The notes below the pieces were generated by a model, which saw only the letters and a program-made list of their open reading frames with translations, searched no databases and had not been told where the DNA came from. From assembly GCA_029212405.1 (NCBI GenBank), contig JARGNR010000056.1, positions 944 through 42,722 on the forward strand: DNA of 41,779 bases. The letters are read 5' to 3'. The position numbers and the translations under genes were made by a program. Below are positions 29,301 to 36,242 of this stretch, piece by piece (within the stretch, counting starts at the first letter, position 1; each line of letters starts with the position of its first letter). This DNA comes from Saprospiraceae bacterium (GTDB lineage: Bacteria; Bacteroidota; Bacteroidia; Chitinophagales; Saprospiraceae).

Positions 29301-30644
29301 CAGGTAGATGATCCTTGTATTGCAGTGGCAAATGGTACTCCTATTCAATGGAAAGAAAACAATTCAATAGGATTTGTTTCTGATATTGAAGGATGTTCAG
29401 GGGATGTAATAGACGTAGAGATTGAATCAAGTGGCCCATTCCCTATTGAAATTACGGTGTCTGATGGTCTTGGATTTAGTGAAACTGTAGTGGTGAATGA
29501 GACTTCTACATTTTTCTCTTATGAAATTAGTTTTCCTACAAACATTACTATTGAAACAGTAGTAGATAACCAATGTATTACTATCGATGATGGTGTATTA
29601 GATGTGTCAATTTACTTTCTGTCTCCCATAGATTTTGTGGAAGGGTTTTCTTTGTGCAATGAGGAATCTTTTGGGTCTATCGTGAATTTGGAGTCTCTGA
29701 TATTAGCAGGTTCGGGGCAAGATGGCCAATGGTTTTTTGATGGCGTGGAGATAGCTGGTACATTTGATGTGAAGGGATTTGAACCAGGAGTATACGAATT
29801 ACAGTATGAGGTCAAATTAGAGGTTTGTGATTTATCTGAGCAATACACTCTGCCATTTTTTGTTGAATTTTGCGGCTGCCCTACATTTGAATTTGAGATA
29901 GAAGATATTAGCTGTTTTGGATCAAACGATGGATCGCTTAGCATCAATGTGTTGGAAGGAATTGATTTATCGGAATACACCTTTTTACTTGGGGCCAATG
30001 AAGTGATAGGAGGATTTATAGGTGACCTGAGTCCAGGAGATTATACTTTAGATATTACGGATGGACAAGAATGTGTTGAGTCATTTGAATTTGAGATTTT
30101 GGAACCAGACGCAGTACAAATTTCCTTGGGAGAAGATATGGAAGCAGAGATTAATGACCCCGTTGTTATTGAAGCGATTACTGATTTGCTATCCGAGGAG
30201 ATTGATGAAATAACCTGGTCCTCATTGTTTGGTATATTGGATGACAATGATTTGTTACTGAACACCTCATTTCAGGTAGACGATGAAATTTCCATTCGAA
30301 TTGTAGATGAAAATGGGTGTGAAGCCTCAGATGTTATTTTCATTCGGGTTACTGGCCCTGATTATGTTTTACCGAATGTAATTAATGTGAATGCCTCTGG
30401 AGAGAATAACATATTTAAAATTTACAATTCCTTTTCTATTGAAGAAGTGATTCGTTTTGCAATTTATGATCGATGGGGCAATGAAATGTATGAAGTAGAA
30501 AATGTCGCTCCAGATTCAGAAGAAGCGCAATGGGATGGACGTTTTGGTAATAGAACAGTGACTTCTGGTATATATGTTTATCAACTGGTGTTATTGATTG
30601 ATGGAGAAGAAAAAGTGGTGTATGGGGATTTGATGGTGATGTGA
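23352..30644 (+). CDS. Giant T9SS-exported repeat protein with type B sorting domain
   Basis: A 2430-aa surface or secreted protein. After a signal peptide (1-20) comes a proprotein convertase P-domain-like region (about 30-185: VSLNVSGI, LRLVSPSG, GTWTLEMEDVF). Residues about 200-695 hold four related units of about 120 aa (EDFTGL-type motif, then YLLAD and PNGV). Residues about 1020-2070 hold four units of about 266 aa, each with GxxPYxxNG, SGxSFxFxVxDxxGC, then CxCxxDAGTM and LHT, YYIS and PCL-xxGQP motifs. One SprB-like unit follows (DISCFGSNDGSLSINV, SPGDYTLDITDG). The C-terminus (about 2335-2430: YDRWGNEMYE, WDGRF, SGIYVYQLVL) is a CHU_C-type (type B) sorting domain. Adhesion or gliding role is inference. 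Confidence 0.88.
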   Translation: MKRLFVLLVLLSCFYTVANTQCYCEDCPEPIIFGAPSSVSLNVSGITNSTLGQNGQSLVNVGLYFTHDAVQELSLRLVSPSGSFVDLMIGEGLDFGQNNYFDIDFIPCTETPNPDCTNSGVWNSLGEWDGGPYLGSYLPEIGCIEDLTGDVNGTWTLEMEDVFVIEDGEMFCFDLTFADDAGVSCNTGGCSTPICLAQGGSQMLPFLTTAPEGDSDLIIDYTITYDDCELEINNPDYIIIYVIYEALPFGPILEIQQGTVDMTGYDEGQYVVQAFSILASDLPVVEALDFANSTIFTIVDLGTSGTICSDNTEVAAQVVINNCPIDFTATVEFDNISAEVGDPSLDPNWTITYNPAAPDFNDYGVFYVVYEQSTGIIVEYLTEDDFTGLPAGDYNVAVLVYLLADAADILPADGVSVYIDLVFLIVDEELCAIIFGNNQLFISEPCTIDAAGILEQENITAPQNSPLLDPDWDITFSGTPPDPALYGFYFVVVNSDTDLLVAYYTTDDFTLLLEGNYYVTVVYYLLDDLQTLPPPNGVNTFLDLVTLINDGILCAQYFGYNELVITAGCEADAGTFNDLTIEECEGSSDLILDLTPDYPFGGPDATEYGYSYVVSENGVIIDITASEDFTGYSIGVYEICGLSYLLADESILPLPNGVLTTSDIQSDIDNLVYCADLTPDCITLTISETPEPIFTGPTEVCAGVEVEYVVENFSGNNDDYLYTINQGGFNQFINDGLGTLSVIWASGPGNICVTETQNGCTSEQVCLTIDVLPQPEVQIDGFVEVCPGIEYIYIFTPVPTGSEFYDISINGGSLINQNTNSIVVVWDDPVNGSITASLLNGPCPSEEVVLDIDPAVEADFPTVTIPETGCFGSGLAINDINDPDISTWTWTATNADIVISNGFVNFTWQNIGLAEICLEADLGCGTESMCYEVDVQDVPNPVIEPELDFCSLTFTLQATPSFGNSWFWTSPGSGASVSYTDQTNFVTDVTVTGPGTYTFVLQEFGNPCSGSVETVVTVTDGLEDISPFFLCDDEGNYIVLFDINSGVAPFAVDGNIITGNSFSSTDIISGDSFNFLVEDSEGCSTTVEGSFICPCISDAGTMSATPITLCISDNESGQGIHNDDATLDVNDLGQYVLHTGDGSELGTVISINNNGLFSFDANSMVANQFYYISYIVGDNMQGNVDLFDPCLSVAMGQPIVFYEDPVVDAGDDNNMWCGNLYLLDANAPSVGGTWSVVDQPVGSTVDFQLFSGQTVVQVDEYGTYLFELTVVQNGCIGSDIVEITFLDIPGSDNVVFECNGGTYTVSFDIVGGNPPYTINGTAISGSSFVSPEIISGESFSFNVVDASGCNLLVFGTENCDCETDAGTMAQEEIIVCAAEGEEFTATYNSDAIFDSNDVGVFILHTGSSNILGQVIATSESETFVYSSDFGEDITLYISYVVGDGESGSIDLLDECLSVSIGQPVQIQSQVKVDAGTYSDLCEYIFMLNADDMGEEGEWSVIESPSNSVVTIEDEMDAASMIEVDLPGVYSLSWTPLESYCILGDTTTFELFSLLEVANETTLCSDDLLSYVVEIEISGGEAPYFLDGIEVGDTYLSPEVNSGDSYSYLFEDNNGCEILVEGIENCQCENAVGTMALDTLQGCLLDTLIATYNEDAILDENDVEFFVLHTSSDNSLGAVIGISTEPIVTFIPGMINGEVYYISHIVGNAAGGGLDYTDPCLQISPGQPILFNEPPEVDAGEDQEVCGFTTVLNGSSSEITTSWSVLVSPPSSTVIIDENDPLSEFTVTTLGEYVLELETNNDFCSSFDTISILFTEPLFYNTFEIVCTPGGYVAGFTITGGTSPYFVNGVEVDGDVFVTDYLTDFGEAYSFVVTDSQDCSELIIEGVDSCACENDAGTMNPTPILACTDETINIASLSNGDYILDDSDQIYLVVHTSSTDQLGDVLGIYSNESITEINFDELPFVEGVTYYISIVLADEGALSGQVDDPCIAVANGTPIQWKENNSIGFVSDIEGCSGDVIDVEIESSGPFPIEITVSDGLGFSETVVVNETSTFFSYEISFPTNITIETVVDNQCITIDDGVLDVSIYFLSPIDFVEGFSLCNEESFGSIVNLESLILAGSGQDGQWFFDGVEIAGTFDVKGFEPGVYELQYEVKLEVCDLSEQYTLPFFVEFCGCPTFEFEIEDISCFGSNDGSLSINVLEGIDLSEYTFLLGANEVIGGFIGDLSPGDYTLDITDGQECVESFEFEILEPDAVQISLGEDMEAEINDPVVIEAITDLLSEEIDEITWSSLFGILDDNDLLLNTSFQVDDEISIRIVDENGCEASDVIFIRVTGPDYVLPNVINVNASGENNIFKIYNSFSIEEVIRFAIYDRWGNEMYEVENVAPDSEEAQWDGRFGNRTVTSGIYVYQLVLLIDGEEKVVYGDLMVM

Positions 30645-30671
30645 TTTTTATGGAAATGAAAAAGTTGTTTA

Positions 30672-31313
30672 TTAAGTGGGATCTAAAGACCATTCTTTTC
30701 CAACAGATTCTATGCTCTTATACTTTTCACTACTTTCATCGAAAAAGTGATTTTGTATTTTTTTGCTGTTCATTATATTTTTGATGTTTTCAATATTTCT
30801 AGATTTAAACTCTTCTTTATTAATCTTATTTTTCAAATACATCCAACAGGAGATTTCTATAAGGTTAAGATAGTCCTCCACTTTTGTGTTAAATAAGAGG
30901 AGCTTTAATGTGTCAGCTTTGTTTGGGTAGGCTGTTCTAAACTCATCTAATTCTTTGGCTGAGATTTGTATATTCTGTTTTGCTTCCTCTATTCTGTCTT
31001 CAATATTTTTAAGAGGTGGATAATACTTATCGTTGGTTGTTATTAACAAGTCTGATTCAGAAAGTTCATTGATTAAGACTAATATATTTTCGCATAATTG
31101 TGTTAACTCAACAGATATCTGTTCTCGACTTATAGCTTGAACAAGCTCCTTTTTCTTTATGTTAGAATAAATCCTATAGAGTAATATAACAGTATTAGAG
31201 ACATCAGATTTTTCATCAATATTGTTGATGAGCGTGTCAAACAGATCATTGAGTTTGTCTTTACCGACTAACGTTTTCAGTATATTTTTTAGATCGTTTA
31301 ATTTATCATTCAT
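30672..31313 (-). CDS. EAD11-like effector-associated-domain protein
   Basis: A 213-aa soluble, mostly helical protein. Residues about 5-90 match the pattern of effector-associated domain 11 as I know it: an amphipathic start (LKNILKTLVGKDKLNDLFDTL), then VILLYRIYSNIKKKELVQAI and SREQISVELTQLCENILVLI. EADs are small adaptor domains in bacterial conflict systems that join effectors such as caspase-like proteases, TIR or NTPases. The C-terminal part (about 130-190: LLLFNTKVEDYLNLIEISCW, YLKNKINKEEF) loosely resembles DUF4760-type helices; no catalytic motif is seen. ATG 31313 preferred to TTG 31316. It lies 20 bases after the 70-aa gene, so both are probably one operon. EAD assignment is by eye. 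Confidence 0.6.
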   Translation of the reverse strand: MNDKLNDLKNILKTLVGKDKLNDLFDTLINNIDEKSDVSNTVILLYRIYSNIKKKELVQAISREQISVELTQLCENILVLINELSESDLLITTNDKYYPPLKNIEDRIEEAKQNIQISAKELDEFRTAYPNKADTLKLLLFNTKVEDYLNLIEISCWMYLKNKINKEEFKSRNIENIKNIMNSKKIQNHFFDESSEKYKSIESVGKEWSLDPT

Positions 31314-31333
31314 CAAAAATAGGATTTAGTAGA

Positions 31334-31546
31334 TTACCGTTTTATCCTCTTTAATATTTCCTCTATGATCTTAATTAGGTTGTCATTAGAGGTGCTAAAA
31401 TGGATGTCATTTAGTTTTTCAATAAAACCTATTAGTTGGTCAGGTCTTAGATTTTCTGAGATTAATTGCATGACTTCCTCAATTAGAATTGAGTTTGGTT
31501 CCATTCCAACTCTGGTCGTGATATAGTTGATTATTTTATTGATCAT
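31334..31546 (-). CDS. Small helical protein upstream of the EAD11-like gene
   Basis: A 70-aa protein, all-helical by appearance, with hydrophobic heptad-like spacing (ILIEEVMQLISENLRPDQLI, IEKLNDIHF) and a basic C-terminus (EEILKRIKR). No family recognised. Size and helical content would suit a second adaptor or death-fold-like domain, but this is only a possibility. ATG 31546 is preceded by a purine-rich stretch (AAGAAAA on the coding strand). First gene of a two-gene unit; the terminator at 31637-31680 separates it from the blaI-M56 pair upstream on the same strand. Confidence 0.5.
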   Translation of the reverse strand: MINKIINYITTRVGMEPNSILIEEVMQLISENLRPDQLIGFIEKLNDIHFSTSNDNLIKIIEEILKRIKR

Positions 31547-31636
31547 AACATTGTTTTCTTTAAGTGGTGTTTCAAATATCGAAATTGAACGACAATGACC
31601 ATCTTATAATCCAAAGTTAATGAATTTGGAGACAAT

Positions 31637-31680
31637 AAAAAAAGGCGCAAAACACTACTCTCAAAATGTTTTACGCCTTT
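31637..31680 (-). terminator. Intrinsic terminator after the M56 gene
   Basis: Arms 31641-31654 and 31667-31680 (AAAGGCGCAAAACA against TGTTTTACGCCTTT) pair over 14 positions with one mismatch, 12-base loop. On the minus strand it is followed by a T run (complement of 31637-31643). It lies 21 bases after the M56 stop and ends the blaI-M56 transcript. Confidence 0.85.
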
Positions 31681-31700
31681 AGAAATAATACGATTATATC

Positions 31701-34700
31701 TTAAAATCCATGGATTTTCAATTTGACATATTCGTCAAACTCTAAGTCCTTGTATCCTTTTGCTTGCATTTTTTTAATGAATTTGGGAGTTATTCCATGA
31801 ATTCCTGCTTCTATCATTTTATCAGTAGAAAGGTTAAAACCCATATCTTTCAATTCTTTCATATCCTCCATGTCAATGTCATGAATTCCGAAAGAGATGA
31901 TATCATCAAAAGTAATATTCTCTATTCCTGATGCTTTAATTTCTTTGATGTATTCTGCATCAATATCGTGAATGGCCGCAGCAACAAAATTGTCAAAAGT
32001 AAGATCTGTAAATCCAGCTTCTTTAAAACCTTTGATGAATTCAATGTCAATATCATGAATCGCGGCAGCTACCACATTTTCAAACGATAAATCTGAATAC
32101 CCCAATGCGTAAAAATCTTTGATAAAATCTGGATCAATATCATGAATAGATGCAGTGATCAAGTCATCAAATTTTAAATTTTTGAAACCCGCCTTACTGA
32201 ACGCATCCATGTATTCTAAGTCCACATCATGAATCGAGGCAGAAATCAATTGATCAAATGTAAGATTGAAACCATATGCTTTTGCTTCTTTCAAGTAACT
32301 CACATCTACATCATGTATCCCTGCTGCAACCAAGTCATCGAATTTTAAATCGGTAAAACCTGCATTTTGAAACTCTTGAATATAGTCCACATCAATATCG
32401 TGAATACTAGCGCTGATCAAATCATCAAAATCCAAATCTAATCCTGCACTTTTGAAAGCAGTAATATATTCAGGGTCAACATCGTGTATACTAGCGCTAA
32501 TCATGTCGTCAAAAGATAGATCTTTGAAGCCTGCGTTTTTAAATTTTTGGATGTATGCTGGATCGACATCATGAATGGAGGCAGCTATCAAATTATCAAA
32601 ACTAAGATCTTCAAATCCAGCTCCTTTTAATTTCTTGACGTATTCGACATCGACATCATGGATAGCGGCAGCAATAAGGTTGTCAAATGAAAGATCAGAA
32701 TACCCTAATGCTTTAAACTCTTTGATGAATTTTGGGTCTACATCATGAATTGCAGCTGCAATTATTTGATCAACAGTCAGGTCCTGATACAGTTCTTTGC
32801 CAAAACTTTTGATGTAGTCCATGTCCACATCGTGAATTTTTAAAGCGATGAGCTCCTCTACGGATGGTTTATTATAATTCGCTTGTTTGAATTCATTATT
32901 GATATCACGAATGTATTCTTCATCAACATCATGGATGGCAAGTGCAAGCATTTCATCTTCATCAATATTGGTATACCCGTTAGATTTTAAGAAAGAAAAA
33001 TAAGACCCATCGATTCCGGAAAGGAAGAAGTGAATTAGTTTTGCTGGACTGATCACAAAGCCCTCATTTTTAGCTTGAGCAATGAAGTTGAGGTCAGGAG
33101 TGAATTCATAGCTGCCTGAGCCATTGTTGGCAGTGAATTTTCCAGTAAGATGTAGTGTTCCTGGTCCTCTCGTTAGGGAAAATTTACCTTCGGTGTTGGC
33201 CTTAATCGATGGCGTAAAATCTGATGCTAAAAAGCAATCACTGCTTGACCAATAGTAATTGTGCCCTTTGCTACCTCTTTTAATAGAAAGACAAACGCTG
33301 TTGTTTCTTAATTCAGCTTCCCAGTTTCCGTCATTTTCTATGTCTTCTTTTGCGTTTATAATTGTTGTTTTATCATTTTGTTTGTTTACGTCAAATTGTC
33401 TTCCATCGCTGGAAACGATTTTAAAACCATTCTCTGTTTTTGATACGGTTAAATCAACATCCTGATTAATCTCAAACATGGATAAATCCTCTATTGCACT
33501 TTTTGTTTCCTCAGTTTGGTTGTTGACAACTAGGATCGGTTTTTCCTCATTTGAGGCCTTTTCATCTTTAACAGGGAACTCAATTTGAAGTGTGCTTTTT
33601 TGAGCCCCATTATTCTGAGGAGACTCTTGAGCTTCTATATTTTCTAGAAAAGTTTCTGTTGAATTTAAATCTTGACTTTTGGTAGGTTGAGCTGTAGATT
33701 GTGTCGGGTTGAAAAGCGCAACGGTAAGGCCAAGAATGGGAAGTATAAATAAGTATTTCCAAGTGCTTCTCGCTGAAGATTTTTTAGCATTCATCATGTG
33801 AATTCGTTTTTTTAAGAATGATTGATTGTAATTTGTAGAGAGCGAGAGTGGTAATTCGGGTACGGAAACTTTCAGTAGATTCATTTGATAATTTTCAGCA
33901 TTGGCGCCGGAAGCAAGCATCTCCTGATCTGTGAGGTATTCCAAATTATGTTCGACAACTTTCCGATAAAGCCAGGCAAACGGATTAAACCACAATACAA
34001 TCAAAGCCATCTCTGATAAGAATATATCCAAAGAGTGCCATTTGGTAATGTGAATTTTTTCGTGTGCTAGAATCTGTTCGTAGGTGTCATAATCGTATTT
34101 GCTAGGGTTGATGTAGATCATATGAAGAAATGAAAACGGAGCTTTGTCTCCCTCCATTTCTACAATGGTCATTTTACCGTCTTGTAGCGTAGGGTATTTG
34201 ATTCGGTAATAAATGAGAATCGAAAACTGAACTAAAAAGTTGATTAAAAATATAGCCAACCCTATAAGGTAAGTCCATTTCAACGCCGAAATCCAGTTAA
34301 ATGATGCAACTTGCTGCTGCAGCTTTTCAAACATCGTCAGCGAAGAGGAAGATGCTACTTCTTCCGTAGCTTTAGAGGTTTTAGTTGAAGTGTGTAGTAG
34401 TTCGTTTTTAGTGGAGCTGTCTTTTACCTGATTTGTTTGAGGTGTGGCAATTTGAGCTGAATGAGACTGATCAGAAGTTACATGCGTTTTGTTTGAGTTT
34501 ACATGGTCTGCAAGCACTACTGGAGTAATTGTCTGTAAGGACCATGATGCTGGTATATGGATGAGTGGTAAAGTGAATGCGAGTATCAAGTAGGAACTTA
34601 AAATAACTCGGTTCAGTGCATAAAATGTCTCTTTTTTCAGTAGAACTTGATATAGAATAAATCCAAGTCCAAGCAACAAGGATACGTGCAAAATGTATGA

Positions 34701-34706
34701 GGTCAT
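31701..34706 (-). CDS. M56-family (BlaR1/MecR1-like) membrane protease with IHDVD repeats
   Basis: A 1001-aa sensor-protease. Residues 1-335 form the M56 module: membrane helices at about 1-22, 34-52, 142-168 and 317-333, a gluzincin motif HEKIH (215-219) and downstream HNLEYLTDQEM supplying the Glu ligand. Residues about 335-575 are a variable extracytoplasmic part with a charged linker. From about 583 to the end there are about 14 tandem 28-29 aa units, consensus AAxIHD(V/I)DxEYIKxFKxAGFxDLxFDxLI; the last two keep IHG. Related HGV repeats are known in other Bacteroidota M56 proteins. In the BlaR1 model the protease inactivates its repressor; blaI lies upstream, overlapping by four bases, so the partner is clear. 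The ligand is unknown. Confidence 0.88.
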   Translation of the reverse strand: MTSYILHVSLLLGLGFILYQVLLKKETFYALNRVILSSYLILAFTLPLIHIPASWSLQTITPVVLADHVNSNKTHVTSDQSHSAQIATPQTNQVKDSSTKNELLHTSTKTSKATEEVASSSSLTMFEKLQQQVASFNWISALKWTYLIGLAIFLINFLVQFSILIYYRIKYPTLQDGKMTIVEMEGDKAPFSFLHMIYINPSKYDYDTYEQILAHEKIHITKWHSLDIFLSEMALIVLWFNPFAWLYRKVVEHNLEYLTDQEMLASGANAENYQMNLLKVSVPELPLSLSTNYNQSFLKKRIHMMNAKKSSARSTWKYLFILPILGLTVALFNPTQSTAQPTKSQDLNSTETFLENIEAQESPQNNGAQKSTLQIEFPVKDEKASNEEKPILVVNNQTEETKSAIEDLSMFEINQDVDLTVSKTENGFKIVSSDGRQFDVNKQNDKTTIINAKEDIENDGNWEAELRNNSVCLSIKRGSKGHNYYWSSSDCFLASDFTPSIKANTEGKFSLTRGPGTLHLTGKFTANNGSGSYEFTPDLNFIAQAKNEGFVISPAKLIHFFLSGIDGSYFSFLKSNGYTNIDEDEMLALAIHDVDEEYIRDINNEFKQANYNKPSVEELIALKIHDVDMDYIKSFGKELYQDLTVDQIIAAAIHDVDPKFIKEFKALGYSDLSFDNLIAAAIHDVDVEYVKKLKGAGFEDLSFDNLIAASIHDVDPAYIQKFKNAGFKDLSFDDMISASIHDVDPEYITAFKSAGLDLDFDDLISASIHDIDVDYIQEFQNAGFTDLKFDDLVAAGIHDVDVSYLKEAKAYGFNLTFDQLISASIHDVDLEYMDAFSKAGFKNLKFDDLITASIHDIDPDFIKDFYALGYSDLSFENVVAAAIHDIDIEFIKGFKEAGFTDLTFDNFVAAAIHDIDAEYIKEIKASGIENITFDDIISFGIHDIDMEDMKELKDMGFNLSTDKMIEAGIHGITPKFIKKMQAKGYKDLEFDEYVKLKIHGF
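31704..32952 (-). repeat. Tandem 84-87 bp coding repeats (IHDVD units)
   Basis: About 14 in-frame copies of a 28-29 codon unit inside the M56 gene. The motif IHD(V/I)D occurs 13 times, and IHG at the last two positions. The DNA copies differ much more than the protein copies, which argues for old duplication kept by selection rather than recent slippage. Confidence 0.85.
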
Positions 34707-35065
34707 TGGTCTTTCTTTTTGATCATGTCAATAATTTCAGTTAATTCATTCTCACTGATGTTTTCTTCCTTCGCAAAATGAGCGACCATTTTACTGTACG
34801 AATTGTCAAAATATTTTTTGAGTATATCCGTTACCGCTTCTTTTTGGTAGTTGTTTTTTTGAATCAGTGGAAAGTACTGATGAGTATTTCCAAATGTATT
34901 ATGCCCTACAAAACCCTTGTCACTTAATATCCGTACAATTGTTGAGACCGTATTATAATGTGGCTTGGGTTCTGGCATTTCTTCAATTACTTCTTTGATG
35001 AATGCTTTTTCGAGTTTCCATAAGATTTGCATAATCTCTTCTTCTCGCTTGGCTAATTTCTGCAT
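34703..35065 (-). CDS. blaI: BlaI/MecI/CopY-family repressor
   Basis: A 120-aa winged-helix repressor. LAKREEEIMQILWKLEKAF followed by IKEVIEEM and NTVSTIVRILSDKGFVGH is the family DNA-binding domain (about 3-70); the rest (about 75-120) is the helical dimerisation and cleavage region. It should repress its own promoter, where three palindromes lie at 35155-35208. Its stop overlaps the ATG of the M56 gene (ATGA), giving translational coupling with its presumed inactivating protease. The target regulon beyond this operon is not visible in the window. Confidence 0.93.
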   Translation of the reverse strand: MQKLAKREEEIMQILWKLEKAFIKEVIEEMPEPKPHYNTVSTIVRILSDKGFVGHNTFGNTHQYFPLIQKNNYQKEAVTDILKKYFDNSYSKMVAHFAKEENISENELTEIIDMIKKKDQ

Positions 35066-35144
35066 AGACCTGTTGTATTTAAATTATAATCAAAAGACAC
35101 ATCCAATCATTAAGAAGTTGTATGTCTAGGATTTAATTGCAAAA

Positions 35145-35175
35145 CAAATATATAACTAATTAATTAGTTTATCAA
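35145..35175 (-). promoter_or_regulatory. Bacteroidota-type promoter of blaI-M56
   Basis: On the minus strand TTG (complement of 35173-35175), a 20-base spacer and TATATTTG (complement of 35145-35152) match TTG-N19-21-TAnnTTTG. Transcription should start near 35138, leaving a leader of about 70 bases. Confidence 0.65.
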
Positions 35176-35208
35176 CTAATATGATAGTTGAACTACTAAT
35201 ATTTTAGT
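35155..35208. promoter_or_regulatory. Three phased operator palindromes, likely BlaI sites
   Basis: Three 14-bp inverted repeats ACTA-N6-TAGT at 35155-35168, 35175-35188 and 35195-35208, centres exactly 20 bases apart. The first is part of a perfect 16-bp palindrome (35154-35169); the second extends to TCAACTA-N6-TAGTTGA. The first lies in the promoter spacer, the second overlaps the -33 element and the third is just upstream. The half-site layout recalls BlaI/MecI operators, but the TACA-NN-TGTA core is absent. Confidence 0.65.
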
Positions 35209-35303
35209 TGAATTATAGTTATATACTACTTTTAAATATGTTTAAGTATCAGAAAATGAGCGGGTAATAGTTAAAAGCTAAACTTGTTTTTTGAAGTGTA
35301 TTT

Positions 35304-36194
35304 TTAGAAAATATATTTTCCTCTTAGAGTCGTGAATACATTGGCCAAGTCTTCTGTTCCTTCTTTTTTAAAGAAAAAATTATAACCAAGAGAAAGTTGT
35401 AAGATAGAATAGCCTACACCTATCTCTGGTCGATAGTACCAATGGTTTTTATTGGAATCTTTGATATATCCCAATTTGAATAGATCAATAAACAGTGGTG
35501 CTTCGATGCGTACCAAGCTGATGGAATAATCGCCATAGTCTGTGTTGAGATTCCGATAATATCCTAAAGTTAACATAGAAGCAGACACCGCAACTCTATT
35601 TTTTGCTACAGTTGTTCCGTCAGAATCTCTTAATGTATATAGAGGGGCATAACCGCTGAATAAAGCCAATTCCCCACCCAACCAAATGTCTCCGTCATAT
35701 TTGGCAACAGCCACCAGTCCCAATCCAAGTTTATCCTTTTTGTAGCCGTGTGCTTTCAATCGATTCAGATCTGAAGTGTAGTCTTTATATTTAGGTTTAT
35801 AGCTTTCTAATATACTATATCTGTGGTATTCAAAGATCAGTTTTTCATTTTCATCTTCTACTTCATTAATAGCTAAGGTAAAGTCTCGATAAGCTTGAGT
35901 GAGTATTTGACCTTTTAGAGATGATTTTTTGTCCAAATTGTCTTCATTGATTTTAAGCCACAACCATGCTTTGAAAGATAGCAATTCTGCTCTTTCCATT
36001 TTAGTAATTTTGGAAGTGTCTTTTATTTGCAACAATTGATCTACGGTATCTACACTTTGATTTAGTATTGCTTTTTTGGTTACTTCACAGAGGTCTATAT
36101 GTGAATGTTGGGATATAATATCATTCGCGAAAACAAGTAAAAGTAGTATTGTGAAAATTGGTTTAACCACAGTCAGTTTTATTTTGAAATACAT
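35304..36194 (-). CDS. Uncharacterised envelope protein, helical N-part and barrel-like C-part
   Basis: A 296-aa protein from ATG 36194 (the open frame extends one codon to TTG 36197). Residues 1-29 form a signal peptide (IFTILLLLVFANDIISQ). About 35-125 look helical (KAWLWLKINEDNLDKKS, LTQAYRDFTLAINEV) and recall a TPR-like scaffold; about 150-296 alternate aromatic and gly-rich beta-strands (GDIWLGGELALFSGYAPLY, GVGYSILQLSLGYNFFF) and end in a strand with C-terminal Phe, as in outer membrane barrels. No named family recognised. It lies 45 bases after the phosphodiesterase gene on the same strand and could share its transcript. Confidence 0.65.
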   Translation of the reverse strand: MYFKIKLTVVKPIFTILLLLVFANDIISQHSHIDLCEVTKKAILNQSVDTVDQLLQIKDTSKITKMERAELLSFKAWLWLKINEDNLDKKSSLKGQILTQAYRDFTLAINEVEDENEKLIFEYHRYSILESYKPKYKDYTSDLNRLKAHGYKKDKLGLGLVAVAKYDGDIWLGGELALFSGYAPLYTLRDSDGTTVAKNRVAVSASMLTLGYYRNLNTDYGDYSISLVRIEAPLFIDLFKLGYIKDSNKNHWYYRPEIGVGYSILQLSLGYNFFFKKEGTEDLANVFTTLRGKYIF

Positions 36195-36242
36195 CAATTA
36201 AGGGCCTAAAATACATATTCTTTTTAAATCATAAAATGAGTA

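Noticed and set aside
31704-32952. Regular repeat spacing of 84-87 bp that could suggest a CRISPR-like or minisatellite array
   Set aside because: The repeats stay in frame within one long coding region, are not identical at DNA level, and have no constant repeat plus unique spacer pattern.
35211-35230. Possible fourth operator upstream of the three palindromes
   Set aside because: At the next 20-bp step the bases do not form ACTA-N6-TAGT; only an inverted TAGT/ACTA pair in the opposite sense is present.
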